The position numbers and the translations under genes are program-made. A DNA stretch of 64,000 bases from Burkholderiales bacterium (GTDB lineage: Bacteria > Pseudomonadota > Gammaproteobacteria > Burkholderiales > SG8-41), in NCBI GenBank assembly GCA_020854035.1, contig JADZGE010000087.1, positions 62,001-126,000 on the forward strand. Direction: 5' to 3'. Positions 26,006 to 34,180 of this stretch are shown in pieces (position 1 is the first letter of the stretch; each line of letters starts with the position of its first letter). The notes beneath the pieces are model-generated. The model was given only the letters and a program-made list of their open reading frames with translations. It searched no databases and was not told the DNA's origin.

Positions 26006-27241
26006 ATGAGCAAGTCGAAAGGCATACGCGAAGTCGGCTACGTGGACGTGAGGCAGGGCGGGGGCGTCGCGCATGCGCACGCCGGGCCGGGCGGGCGGCT
26101 CTCGTCCAGGTCGTGGTTCGACTGCGCGGGCGGCGGCCAGATCGTGGTGGAGAGGGGCATCGCCTATGTCGGCAACATGCGCAACCCGCACGGCACGCTC
26201 GTCATCGACGTGAAGGACCCGCGGCACCCGAAGCAGCTCGCCGCGGTCGAAATGCCCGTCGGCACGCACTCGCACAAGGTGCGCGTCGCCGGCGACATCA
26301 TGGTCACCAACCACGAGATCCTCGGCGAGCGCGCGGCGCGCGGCGAGGTCCCGCCGGCGGGCTACCGCGGCGGGCTCGGCATCTACGACGTGGCGAACCC
26401 CGCGAAGCCGCGGCTCGTCACGAACTGGGAGGTGTCCGGCTCGACCGGCCAGGGAACGGGAGTGCACCGTTTCGACTTCGACGGCCGCTACGCCTACATC
26501 TCCCCGACGTGCGAGGGCTACCTCGGCAACATCGTCATGATCCTCGACCTCAAGAACCCCGCGAAACCCGAGGAAGCGGGCCGGTGGTGGTTGCCCGGGC
26601 AGTGGACCGCGGGCGGAGAGCAACCCGGCTGGACGGGCACCAACCACAAGTGCCACCACCCCCTGCGTCACGGCAACCGCCTCTACACGAGCTACTGGTA
26701 CGGCGGCTTCGTGATCCTCGACATCGAGGACATGGCGAAGCCGAAGCTCGTCTCGCACGTGGACTGGAGCCCGCCGTTTCCGTGGCCGACGCACACCTGC
26801 CTGCCGATTCCGTTCAAGATCGGCAACCGCGACTTCATGGTCGTCTCCGACGAGGACGTCGGGCGCCTCGACGGGTGCCCGCCGTACCCCGCGTCGTTCC
26901 TGTGGTTGGTGGACATCACCGACGAGCGCCACCCGCAGCAGGTGTCGACCTTCCAGATCGAGGGCATGCCGGACGAGCCACAGCCGTACATGACCGGCTG
27001 CCACCAGCCGGCCGAGCGGCTCGTCACGGGCACCGAAATCCCGGTCGCCTGGTTCGCGTGGGGGCTGCGCGTGGTCGACATCTCGCGGCCGCACGCGCTG
27101 AAGGAGGTGGCCTTTTTCCTGCCCGACGTGCCGCGGGGCTCGGAGCGCGTGCAGAGCAACGACGTAACCGTGGACGAGCGCGGTCTCATCTACCTTCTCG
27201 ACCGTGTGCGGGGGCTGCACATACTCGAGCGGATCGGCTGA
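26006..27241 (+). CDS. LVIVD-repeat beta-propeller protein
   Basis: 411 residues with no signal peptide; the ATG is preceded by GGGAGAGA. Repeated blades have the pattern 'strand-(L/I)xIxDVxxPxxPxxL': GTLVIDVKDPRHPKQLAAV, GLGIYDVANPAKPRLV, MILDLKNPAKPEEAG, FVILDIEDMAKPKLVS, LWLVDITDERHPQQV and LRVVDISRPHALKEV. That makes about six or seven blades. Several conserved His/Cys positions (THSHKV, HKCHHP, TGCHQP) could bind metal. Such proteins are often near uptake genes in soil betaproteobacteria, but no enzyme activity is established. Repeats of the word type lie on both sides of the gene. Confidence 0.8.
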   Translation: MSKSKGIREVGYVDVRQGGGVAHAHAGPGGRLSSRSWFDCAGGGQIVVERGIAYVGNMRNPHGTLVIDVKDPRHPKQLAAVEMPVGTHSHKVRVAGDIMVTNHEILGERAARGEVPPAGYRGGLGIYDVANPAKPRLVTNWEVSGSTGQGTGVHRFDFDGRYAYISPTCEGYLGNIVMILDLKNPAKPEEAGRWWLPGQWTAGGEQPGWTGTNHKCHHPLRHGNRLYTSYWYGGFVILDIEDMAKPKLVSHVDWSPPFPWPTHTCLPIPFKIGNRDFMVVSDEDVGRLDGCPPYPASFLWLVDITDERHPQQVSTFQIEGMPDEPQPYMTGCHQPAERLVTGTEIPVAWFAWGLRVVDISRPHALKEVAFFLPDVPRGSERVQSNDVTVDERGLIYLLDRVRGLHILERIG

Positions 27242-27242
27242 G

Positions 27243-27360
27243 GCGGGAGACGGCAGGCGCGGGGCCGGGGACCGGGATCCGAAATCGCCTCTCCCCTCAT
27301 TCCCTGTCCGCGGTCGCGAGCGCTCCGTTTCCCGTTCCTCGATCCCGTTTCCCTACCCGA
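27243..27360. repeat. Short-period repeat pair, GGGGACCGGGATCC words
   Basis: The left arm (27243-27281) reads GGGAGACGGCAGG, GGGGCCGG, GGACCGGGATCC. The right arm (about 27301-27360) read on the minus strand gives GGGTAGGGAAACGGGATCGA, GGAACGGGAAACGGAG. Both use words of 6-8 bp with GGGA cores, facing each other. It fills nearly all of the 131 bp between the LVIVD and dehydrogenase genes. Confidence 0.5.
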
Positions 27361-27372
27361 TGTGACGACGCA

Positions 27373-28353
27373 ATGAAGATAGCGATTCTCGACGACACGC
27401 TCGACTCCATCCGGCATCTCGCATGCTTTGCCAGGCTCGCGGGCCACGAGGTGCGGATCTGGAACGACCACACCAAGGACACCGATACGCTGGCGGAGCG
27501 GTTGCGAGACACGGAAGCGCTCGTGCTGATCCGCGAGCGCACGCCGATACGCGCGCCGCTGATCGAACGGCTCGACCGGCTGCGGCTGATCTCGCAGCGG
27601 AGCGTCTACCCGCACATCGACATAGACGCCTGCACGCGTCGCGGCATCGTCGTCTCCTCCGACATGCATCCCGGGCACCCGTCGTTCGCGACGGCCGAGC
27701 TCACATGGGGTCTCGTGATTGCCGCGATGCGCGGCATCCCCCGGCAGATGGCCGCGCTCAAGGCGGGAGGCTGGCAGACCATGCTCGGCACGGGATTGCG
27801 CGGGCGCACGCTCGGTATCCTCGGCTACGGGCGCATCGGCGCGCGGGTGGCCGGTTATGGCAGGGCCTTCGGCATGAACGTGCTCGCGTGGGGGCGCGCG
27901 GGCTCGGCGGACCGCGCGCGCGCGGACGGCCACGAGGTGGTGGGCAAGGAGGCGCTCTTCGAGCGCTCCGACGTTCTTTCCGTGCATGCGCGGGCGACGA
28001 AGGACACGGCGGGGCTCGTCACCGCGGCCGATCTCGCGCGCATGAAGCCCACCGCGCTTTTCGTCAACACCAGCCGCGCCGCCATCGTCGAGCCGGGCGC
28101 GCTCGTCGCGGCGCTCGAGGCGGGACGGCCCGGGATGGCCGCCGTCGACGTGTACGAGGAGGAGCCGGTTCCCGGCGGCGCGCACCCGCTGCTCGCCATG
28201 GAGAACGTGGTGGCAACGCCCCACATCGGCTACGTCGAGCGCGATGGCATGGAGGCTGCGTTCAGTACCATCTTCGATCAGGTGCTCGCCTTTGCCGCCG
28301 GGAAGCCGGTGAACGTCGTGAATCCCGGAGCGCTCGGCGCGCGGGGAGCGTGA
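27373..28353 (+). CDS. D-2-hydroxyacid dehydrogenase family protein
   Basis: 326 residues. The NAD(P)-binding motif is LGILGYGRIGARVAGYGRAF. The catalytic residues of the family are present: arginine in VNTSRAAIVEPG, glutamate in DVYEEEPVPGG and histidine in ATPHIGYVE. The enzyme would reversibly reduce a 2-oxoacid (glyoxylate, hydroxypyruvate or similar) to the D-2-hydroxyacid in the cytoplasm. Position among Bug receptors suggests use of an imported hydroxy- or oxoacid, which is inference. Confidence 0.88.
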   Translation: MKIAILDDTLDSIRHLACFARLAGHEVRIWNDHTKDTDTLAERLRDTEALVLIRERTPIRAPLIERLDRLRLISQRSVYPHIDIDACTRRGIVVSSDMHPGHPSFATAELTWGLVIAAMRGIPRQMAALKAGGWQTMLGTGLRGRTLGILGYGRIGARVAGYGRAFGMNVLAWGRAGSADRARADGHEVVGKEALFERSDVLSVHARATKDTAGLVTAADLARMKPTALFVNTSRAAIVEPGALVAALEAGRPGMAAVDVYEEEPVPGGAHPLLAMENVVATPHIGYVERDGMEAAFSTIFDQVLAFAAGKPVNVVNPGALGARGA

Positions 28354-28369
28354 CGGGGGAGGCCGCCTG

Positions 28370-28480
28370 GATCGAGTCGCAGGCAGCCGGTTGCGAGCCG
28401 CGGGCTGCGTCTTGCGAGCGACAAGTTGTAATGCCCGGTCCCCGGTTCCCATGGTCTCCGGCCCCGGATCAGCAGCAGCG
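28370..28480. repeat. Short-period repeat, GCGAGCCGCGGGCTGCG and GGGACCGGGC words
   Basis: 28375-28420 reads GCAGGCAGCCGG, TTGCGAGCCGCGGGCTGCG, TCTTGCGAGCGACA: a roughly 10-bp degenerate period. 28431-28470, on the minus strand, reads GGGGCCGGAGACCATGG, GAACCGGGGACCGGGC, close to the words at 27243-27360. Between them is a short palindrome ACAAGTTGT (28421-28429). It fills the gap upstream of a Bug receptor. Confidence 0.45.
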
Positions 28481-28489
28481 AGGGTTTGC

Positions 28490-29467
28490 ATGAACATTTC
28501 GTCCCGTATGGCGTTCCTGCTGTCAGCCCTCCTGCTCGCCGGCGCCGCGTGGGCACAGGAGCCCGCGGCGGGATATCCAAGTCGCCCCGTGCGGTGGGTC
28601 GTGCCGTTCCCGCCGGGTGCGTCGAACGACATCATCGCGCGGCTCGTCGGACAGAAGCTCGGCGAGGCGTTCGGCCAGCAGGTGGTGGTGGACAACCGCC
28701 CGGGGGCTGGCGGATTGATCGGCGGCGAGGTGGTGGCGAAGGCTGCCCGCGACGGCCATACGCTGCTGCTCGCCAACCCGGCACCGAACGTCAACAGCGT
28801 GCTGCTGCACCGGCAGCCGCCGTACCGCATCGGCGATCTCGCGCCGGTCGTGTGGATCGGCTACGCGCCGCTCATCATCGCGGCGCACCCGAAGTTCCCG
28901 CCGAACACCGCGAAGGAACTCGTCGACTACGCCCGGGCGAATCCGGGCAGGGTGAACTGGGCGTCCTCGGGCGTGGGCAGCAGCCTCCACATCGGGCTCG
29001 CCGTATTCCAGATGGCAACCGGGGTGAAGGTGACGCACGTTCCCTACAAGGGCACCGCGCCGGCGCTCACGGACATCATCGGCGGCCAGATCCAGGTGAT
29101 GTACACGACGAGCGTGAGCGCGGAGGCGCACATCAAGGCGGGGCGGGTGAAGGTGCTGGGGATCGCCGCGAAGAAGCGCCAGGCCGTGCTACCGAACGTG
29201 GCGACCCTGGAGGAGCAGGGGATCAGGAACGCCGAGGCGATCGTCTGGTTCGGGATGGCCGTCCCCGCGCAGACGCCGCGCGGCATCGTCGGGAAGCTGA
29301 ACGGCGAGGTGAACCGCGCGCTCGCCCTGCCGGACGTCCGCCAGCGGCTCGACCAGCTCGGCCTGGAAGTGGAAGGCGGCACGCCGGAGAAGTTCGGCGA
29401 TTTCATCCGGTCCGAAGCCGAGCGCCTCACCCGGCTCATCAAGGCGGGCGCGGTGCAGGTCGAATAG
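28490..29467 (+). CDS. Tripartite tricarboxylate transporter receptor (Bug/TctC family)
   Basis: 325 residues; the ATG follows GAGGG by six bases. The signal peptide is MNISSRMAFLLSALLLAGAA with cleavage near AWAQ. Motifs: WVVPFPPGASNDIIARL, GQQVVVDNRPGAGG, and ARDGHTLLL in place of PDGYT. Followed after 122 bp by another Bug receptor. The second is behind its own strong terminator, so the two are separately controlled. Ligand unknown. Confidence 0.88.
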   Translation: MNISSRMAFLLSALLLAGAAWAQEPAAGYPSRPVRWVVPFPPGASNDIIARLVGQKLGEAFGQQVVVDNRPGAGGLIGGEVVAKAARDGHTLLLANPAPNVNSVLLHRQPPYRIGDLAPVVWIGYAPLIIAAHPKFPPNTAKELVDYARANPGRVNWASSGVGSSLHIGLAVFQMATGVKVTHVPYKGTAPALTDIIGGQIQVMYTTSVSAEAHIKAGRVKVLGIAAKKRQAVLPNVATLEEQGIRNAEAIVWFGMAVPAQTPRGIVGKLNGEVNRALALPDVRQRLDQLGLEVEGGTPEKFGDFIRSEAERLTRLIKAGAVQVE

Positions 29468-29540
29468 TCGCGCGGGGGCGGGCGGGCATTCGTTTGCGGG
29501 AGCGCGGAATGCCTGTAGAATTGCCGCCCATGACAACGAG

Positions 29541-29576
29541 GAGGTGCGCGGCGCGAGGCCGTGCGCCTCTTTTTTT
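29541..29576 (+). terminator. Intrinsic terminator / possible attenuator just before a Bug receptor start
   Basis: GAGGTGCGCGG (29541-29551) pairs over 11 bp (two G-U pairs) with CCGTGCGCCTC (29559-29569), loop of seven, followed directly by seven Ts (29570-29576). This is a textbook Rho-independent terminator for the upstream receptor gene. It ends only 13 bp before the next receptor's ATG, with AGGAGGA in between. An ATG at 29530, in frame with that gene, opens just before the stem, so translation of this leader could disrupt the hairpin. Confidence 0.8.
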
Positions 29577-29589
29577 GCCAGGAGGAATC

Positions 29590-30573
29590 ATGAAGACCTC
29601 GTTCCGTGCCGTATCCCTTGCCTGCGCCGGGCTGGCGCTGGGCGCGGCCGCAGGGACCGCCGCCGCGCAGGCGAACTATCCGGCGCGACCGGTTCGCCTG
29701 ATCGTCGCGTTCGTGCCGGGGGGCTCGACGGACATCATCGCGCGGCTCGTCGGCCAGAAACTCGCCGAGCGCGTCGGCCAGCAGATCGTGGTGGACAACC
29801 GCGGCGGCGCGGGCGGCACCATCGGGACCGACATGGCCGCAAGGTCCACGCCGGACGGCTATACCCTGACGCTGGGGACGACCAGCACGCACGTCATCGC
29901 GCCGGCGATTTTCCCGAACGTCAAGTACGACCCGGTCAAGGATTTCGATCCGGTCACGCTCGTCGCGAGCACTCCGTACCTGCTGGTGCTGCATCCCGGC
30001 GTCAAGGCGAAGACGCTGAAGGACTTCATCGCGCTGGCGAAAGCGCAGCCCGGGAAGATGAACTACGCCTCCGCCGGCACCGGCACGACGACGCAGATCG
30101 CGATGGAGATGCTCAAGCTGGCCGCCGGGATCGACGTCGTCCACGTGCCCTACGGGGGCAACGGGCCCGCGGGGGTCGCGACCATGGGCGGGCAGGTGCA
30201 GGCGCTCTTCGGCAGCATGCCTGCGGTGCTGCCGCATGCGAAGGCGGGCAGGCTGCACCCGGTCGTCGTGGGCACGGCCAGGCGCTCCTCGGCCCTGCCC
30301 GGTGTGCCGACCGTCGCCGAGTCCGGCTTCCCCGATTTCGAAGTCTCGCTGTGGCTCGGGTTCTTCGCTCCGAAGGGTACGCCCGCGCCGGTGCTGAAGC
30401 GGCTCTATACCGAGCTCGTCGCGATCGTGCAGTCGCCGGAGATGAAGGGGCCGTTCCAGGCGAACGGCGCCGATCCGGTGACGGCCACGCCCGCCGAGCT
30501 GACAAAGCTGATGACGGTCGAGCTCGCGAAGTACCGCAAGGTCATCAAGGCCGCCGGCATCACGTTGAAGTAG
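29590..30573 (+). CDS. Tripartite tricarboxylate transporter receptor (Bug/TctC family)
   Basis: 327 residues from the ATG at 29590, supported by AGGAGGA at 29580-29586 and a standard signal peptide (cleavage near GTAAAQA). Motifs: LIVAFVPGGSTDIIARL, GQQIVVDNRGGAGG and TPDGYTLTL. An in-frame ATG at 29530 would add 20 residues (starting MTTRRCAARG) that do not look like a signal peptide, so it is more likely a leader start. The 3' end overlaps the end of the convergent N-acetyltransferase gene by 14 bp. Confidence 0.9.
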   Translation: MKTSFRAVSLACAGLALGAAAGTAAAQANYPARPVRLIVAFVPGGSTDIIARLVGQKLAERVGQQIVVDNRGGAGGTIGTDMAARSTPDGYTLTLGTTSTHVIAPAIFPNVKYDPVKDFDPVTLVASTPYLLVLHPGVKAKTLKDFIALAKAQPGKMNYASAGTGTTTQIAMEMLKLAAGIDVVHVPYGGNGPAGVATMGGQVQALFGSMPAVLPHAKAGRLHPVVVGTARRSSALPGVPTVAESGFPDFEVSLWLGFFAPKGTPAPVLKRLYTELVAIVQSPEMKGPFQANGADPVTATPAELTKLMTVELAKYRKVIKAAGITLK

Positions 30574-31411
30574 GCTGCGCCGCCGGCGGGGGGACCGGGG
30601 GCGCCCCCGGTTCCACCCGGCGATCCGCACGGGCGAAGGGCAGGCGCATGCCGGCGGGAAGGCGGATGCCGAAATCGGCGGCGAGGACCTGCAGCAGCTC
30701 GGCCTCGCCCGCGAGCAGGCGCGTCGAAACCGCCGCGCCGTCGTCCTCGGTCAGCTCCAGGCCGCGCAGCATGCGGCGAAGCGCGGTCGTGCTTGCCTGG
30801 GCGACGACCGTCGCGAGGAAGCGCGATTCGGGGTGCGTGGAGACGTAGTAGTTCGCCATCTCGAAATCGGCCTGTTCCTGCGGTTCGAGCGAGAAGGCGT
30901 AGAGGTCCTCCCATTCCCCGGCGCCGCGGGTCTGGAGCGTCCACGGCCCGGCGTCGAGGACGAGTCGATAGCTCCAGCGATACTGGGTCGACTCCCGGCC
31001 CGGCGTGAGTGGCAGCGGGAGCAGCGGCCCGGAGAACCCGAACCCGGCGTCGGCGATCCAGTCGGCGCCTTCCACCTCCACCTTGAGCAGCATGTGCGTG
31101 CGCGGCAGCGCGCGCCGTGTGCGGTAGCGCACCCGCGCCGCGAGCCGCGTGACGCGAAAGCCGATCGCCTCCAGCGCCACGGCGAGGAGCAGGTTGTGCT
31201 CGTAGCAGTAGCCGCCCCGCGCGCCGCCGACGAGCTTCGCCTGGATGCTCTCGAGATCGAGCCGGATCGGCCTGCCGAGGAGGATGTCGAGGTTCTCGAA
31301 CGGGATGTGCGTGGCGTGGGCGAGATGCAGTGCTTCCAGCGTTTGCGCGTCGGGGCGCGGGTTGCCCGCGTAGCCGATGCGGGCGAAGTAGGCGGGGAGG
31401 TCGAAGATCAT
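30560..31411 (-). CDS. nat: Arylamine N-acetyltransferase
   Basis: 283 residues, the usual NAT length. It transfers acetyl from acetyl-CoA to arylamines, arylhydroxylamines or hydrazides. The catalytic triad is complete: C69 in ARGGYCYEHN, H106 in PRTHMLLKV and D121 in IADAGFGF. The start at 31411 gives the standard N-terminus (MIFDLPAYFARIGY). The codons before it lie in a tandem ATCGGCGGCC repeat, so the repeat abuts the start codon and supplies the whole 5' flank. Confidence 0.92.
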   Translation of the reverse strand: MIFDLPAYFARIGYAGNPRPDAQTLEALHLAHATHIPFENLDILLGRPIRLDLESIQAKLVGGARGGYCYEHNLLLAVALEAIGFRVTRLAARVRYRTRRALPRTHMLLKVEVEGADWIADAGFGFSGPLLPLPLTPGRESTQYRWSYRLVLDAGPWTLQTRGAGEWEDLYAFSLEPQEQADFEMANYYVSTHPESRFLATVVAQASTTALRRMLRGLELTEDDGAAVSTRLLAGEAELLQVLAADFGIRLPAGMRLPFARADRRVEPGAPPVPPPAAQPTST

Positions 31412-31495
31412 GGCCGCCGATGGCCGCCGATGGCCGCCGATGCGGTCGAGGGCGATTCGGCCACGGAAACACGGAAGCACATGGACGAGAACGAA
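31411..31495. repeat. Short-period repeats at the nat start, ATCGGCGGCC and CACGGAAA words
   Basis: On the minus strand ATCGGCGGCC is repeated three times directly before the nat ATG (31411-31441). Further out, 31459-31486 reads GCCACGGAAACACGGAAGCA on the plus strand, a CACGGAA word repeated three times. Both words are related to those around the nuclease gene (TCGGCGGCTG at 12117-12125; CCACGAATAAACGCGG at 11190-11205). Confidence 0.65.
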
Positions 31496-31519
31496 AGAAA
31501 CGCAATGTCAACTGCGCCA

Positions 31520-31710
31520 GGCCAGGTCATTCGCGCAATCTCCCAGGCAGACTCTTCGAACAATGCCATGCGCGCTTCGAGCGTTTCCACATGCGCCGGA
31601 AGCGCGGCGAGCGCATCGGCGCACTCGCCCGCGCAGGCGTCCGGGCCGTGCCGGAGGAGGGCGCACTCGATCGCGTCCCCGAAGACGGGCTTGGAGAGCC
31701 CGGGGCTCGC
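31520..31710 (-). pseudogene. Open frame remnant of unknown origin
   Basis: This minus-strand frame has strong GC3 bias and a protein-like sequence (LSKPVFGDAIECALLRHG, then AHVETLEARMALFEESAWEI), but it has no start codon or stop of its own and runs into the repeats. It lies just downstream of the Fic remnant. It may be the tail of a second decayed gene. I do not recognise the family. Confidence 0.25.
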
Positions 31711-31714
31711 AGCG

Positions 31715-32170
31715 GTTCTGCCCTCTCGTTCACGATCTCGAGATACCGATCGTAGCGGTAGACGCGATTTTGTTTCTTCCCGGTCGTCTCACTGACGACC
31801 TGTCCACCAGAACATCGAGGGCCTTGGCGATCGTCGGCAGCGTGACCATGAGCCGCCCGGCGCGCCCGTTGCCGTCGAGGAAGGGATGGATGGTCTCGAA
31901 CTGGACGTGCCAGAGTGCGGCCCTGAGCCCTACAGGCGGCTCTTTCCCGCGCCCGGCCCCGCGAGAGCCGGATCTCGCGCACCTCGCGGACCAGGCGGTT
32001 CGAAAGCGGGAAGCGCCCGCGCAGCCGCCTTACGCCGTGCCCGGGCGCACGAACATGATTCGACGCCTCGATAACGTCCTCGAGCGGAACGCCGGGTGCC
32101 TCCTTCAATTCGAAGAGCATCATCGAGAAACGCGGCGAGGGTGCGCCGTGCTTCGTTCGGGACCTCGGCT
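31715..32170 (-). pseudogene. Decayed Fic-family gene
   Basis: Pieces of a Fic AMP-transferase appear in order but in different frames and with internal losses. Near 32160: ARRTLAAFLDDAL. Then, after a frameshift, LFELKEAPGVPLEDVIEASN and [14 protein letters not shown]. After a gap, in another frame, [20 protein letters not shown], which holds the Fic signature HPFxDGNGR. Finally the C-terminal winged helix, [20 protein letters not shown] complete protein of this subfamily is about 370 residues; about 150 remain. At least two large internal deletions and several frameshifts make it non-functional. The VOC gene follows directly at 32171. Confidence 0.75.
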
Positions 32171-33112
32171 TCAGACCCCGGGTGAGAAGGCGGCCGGCGC
32201 CATCGTCGTTCCCGCGCGCTCCAGGATCATCATTCCGCCCACATCCGGTGACAGGTGCAACAGGAGGGCGCCACCTGCGAGGTCGCCGGCGGGGACACCG
32301 CGATCGCTAAGGAATGCGCGTGTGGACTCGATGTCGCTGCTCGCCAGTGCCTGTCCGGCGATCCACGGCACGCAGGGCGCGGTGATGCCGAGCGCGCGCT
32401 CCAGCGTCCGCGGGTCCACGAACAGCAGCCAACCGCGGGCGCTGTCCATGCGCCACACGTTGCCGAAGGCCTGTACCGGCAGACCCGTGAACCGCTCGTA
32501 GCGCCGCGCCGTGCTGGCCGGGTCTGCCACGCAAATCACCACGCCAGTCAACGCGGTGGCGCGATTGGGATGGGCGAGCCAGCGCTCCTGCCACAGGAGC
32601 TCGGGCGTGTGGTGCCGGCAGTACTGTATCCTGCCCTCCGCCATCGCGCCGGGTGGCACGCGAACGACCGTAAAGCGTGCCGTTTGGACGTCTCGGTCCG
32701 TCGCGATCTCGCGCTGGAGCGAGACCGGCGGCAACGGCGCGAACCCGCCATGCTCCAGGCGGGCATGATCGGCGTCGGGCGCCACGGTGCCGAACACGAT
32801 CGAATGCATGCCCGTGTAGCGTTTGATCGCCACGCGCAGCTGGTTCGCGACGCCGGTGTCGCCCGTGGGCGTCAGGATCTCCAGGTACCCGCGCTCGAGC
32901 ATGACGCAGCGGTTCGCGGTGCCCGCGGGAACGAGGGGGCCGCCGGGTTCGAGCCGGTGCGACTGCGCGGAGAACGGAGTGAGCGTGAAGCCGAGCCGAT
33001 CGAGCGCATCGCTGGCGGCCTCGACGTGCGGCACGAAATACGCGACGTGGTCGAGCGTCAGCGCGCCGGCCTCGGGCAGCTGTGCACGCGCCGCGTCAGT
33101 CGTGAACGTCAT
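32171..33112 (-). CDS. VOC-family (glyoxalase-like) protein
   Basis: 313 residues with two vicinal-oxygen-chelate halves. The first (LTLDHVAYFVPHVEAASDAL) starts near residue 18 and the second (LTGVVICVADPASTARRYER) near residue 190. A Glyoxalase_3-type pattern (MLERGYLEILTPTGDTG) follows. VOC proteins use a metal to act on vicinal oxygens (ring cleavage, isomerisation, glutathione adducts). The exact reaction cannot be told. It is followed 7 bp downstream of the stop of a hydroxyacid dehydrogenase gene, which suggests an operon with it. Confidence 0.78.
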   Translation of the reverse strand: MTFTTDAARAQLPEAGALTLDHVAYFVPHVEAASDALDRLGFTLTPFSAQSHRLEPGGPLVPAGTANRCVMLERGYLEILTPTGDTGVANQLRVAIKRYTGMHSIVFGTVAPDADHARLEHGGFAPLPPVSLQREIATDRDVQTARFTVVRVPPGAMAEGRIQYCRHHTPELLWQERWLAHPNRATALTGVVICVADPASTARRYERFTGLPVQAFGNVWRMDSARGWLLFVDPRTLERALGITAPCVPWIAGQALASSDIESTRAFLSDRGVPAGDLAGGALLLHLSPDVGGMMILERAGTTMAPAAFSPGV

Positions 33113-33119
33113 CGGCGGC

Positions 33120-34112
33120 TCAATAGCCTTTTCGCGGATCGACGCGGTGCTTCAGCGCCCGGTCCGCGAGGAAGCGTTCGAGGTTCGCGAACCACAGGTC
33201 GAGCGTGATGTCGCTGTAGCGCTCGCTGTCGTCGCACGACACGTGCGGCGTGATGACGAGATTCGGCGTGCGCCAGAGCGGCGAGGAGCGCGGCAGCGGT
33301 TCGGGTTCGACGACGTCGAGCATGGCGCCGCCGAGACGGCCGCGGGCGAGGGCCGCGGAAAGCGCGGCCGCGTCGAGCACCCCGGCGCGCGCGATGTTGA
33401 TGAGGCACGCGCCGCGCTTCATGTGGGCGAGCCGCCGGCGGTCGATGATCCGGCGGGTGGCCGCGGTAAGCGGCGTCGCGAGCACGACGTAATCGGCGCG
33501 CGGCAGGAGCGCGTCGAGGCGCGCGACCGGATGCACCGCGTCGGCTTCCGGGACGCGCCGTCCGCTGCGGTTCACGCCCGTCACCGTCATGCCGAGCTCT
33601 CGCGCGGCGCGCGCCGCCGCCTTGCCGAGATCGCCGAGGCCGACGATCAGCGCGGATTGCCCGGCGAGGCCGGGCGAGAACACCTGCCGCCAGCGCCGGG
33701 CGTGCTGGTCGGCGATGATCCGGGGCATGCGGCAATTGAGCATGGTGTAGGCCATGCGCAGGTATTCCTCGGCCTTTGCGCCGTGGGCGCCGCTGTTGTT
33801 CGTGAAGGCGACGCCGCGCGGCAGCCAGTCGAGCGGGACGAGGCCGTCGACTCCGGCCGAGGTGTGGTGCAGCCAGCGCAGGCGCGGCGCGCCCGCGCAA
33901 AGCTCGTCACGCCGCGCCGGGACGCCGATCACGGCCTCGGCGCGCGCGAGCGCCGGCGCGAGCGCCGGCCCGTCGCGCACGATGCGCGCGGCGACCCGCC
34001 GCGCGGGCGCCGGATGGCGCGCGCAGGCGGCGCGCCACTGCTCCCGCGTGATCCGGTAGAGCGGGTGCTTGCCGGGCGAATCGACGATGAGGACGCGGAG
34101 TCTCGCTGGCAT
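33120..34112 (-). CDS. D-2-hydroxyacid dehydrogenase family protein
   Basis: 330 residues from the ATG at 34112. NAD(P) binding: LIVGLGDLGKAAARAARELG. Catalytic positions: arginine in INIARAGVLD, glutamate in VVEPEPLP and histidine in ITPHVSCDD. It resembles the GhrA/plant-type subgroup acting on glyoxylate or hydroxypyruvate, but the substrate is open. It is the middle gene of a minus-strand run UbiD - dehydrogenase - VOC with gaps of 68 and 7 bp, so it is probably part of an aromatic or hydroxyacid degradation unit. Confidence 0.86.
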   Translation of the reverse strand: MPARLRVLIVDSPGKHPLYRITREQWRAACARHPAPARRVAARIVRDGPALAPALARAEAVIGVPARRDELCAGAPRLRWLHHTSAGVDGLVPLDWLPRGVAFTNNSGAHGAKAEEYLRMAYTMLNCRMPRIIADQHARRWRQVFSPGLAGQSALIVGLGDLGKAAARAARELGMTVTGVNRSGRRVPEADAVHPVARLDALLPRADYVVLATPLTAATRRIIDRRRLAHMKRGACLINIARAGVLDAAALSAALARGRLGGAMLDVVEPEPLPRSSPLWRTPNLVITPHVSCDDSERYSDITLDLWFANLERFLADRALKHRVDPRKGY

Positions 34113-34180
34113 GATCGCGCGACGCGAGGTCGGTATTCGGAGAGCCGGCCGGAAGGCAGCGAGGCGCGCGCCGGACGACG

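Noticed and set aside
30560..31480. Longer nat start at 31480
   Set aside because: The extra residues are translated word repeats (AAIGGHRRP); family length and alignment support 31411.
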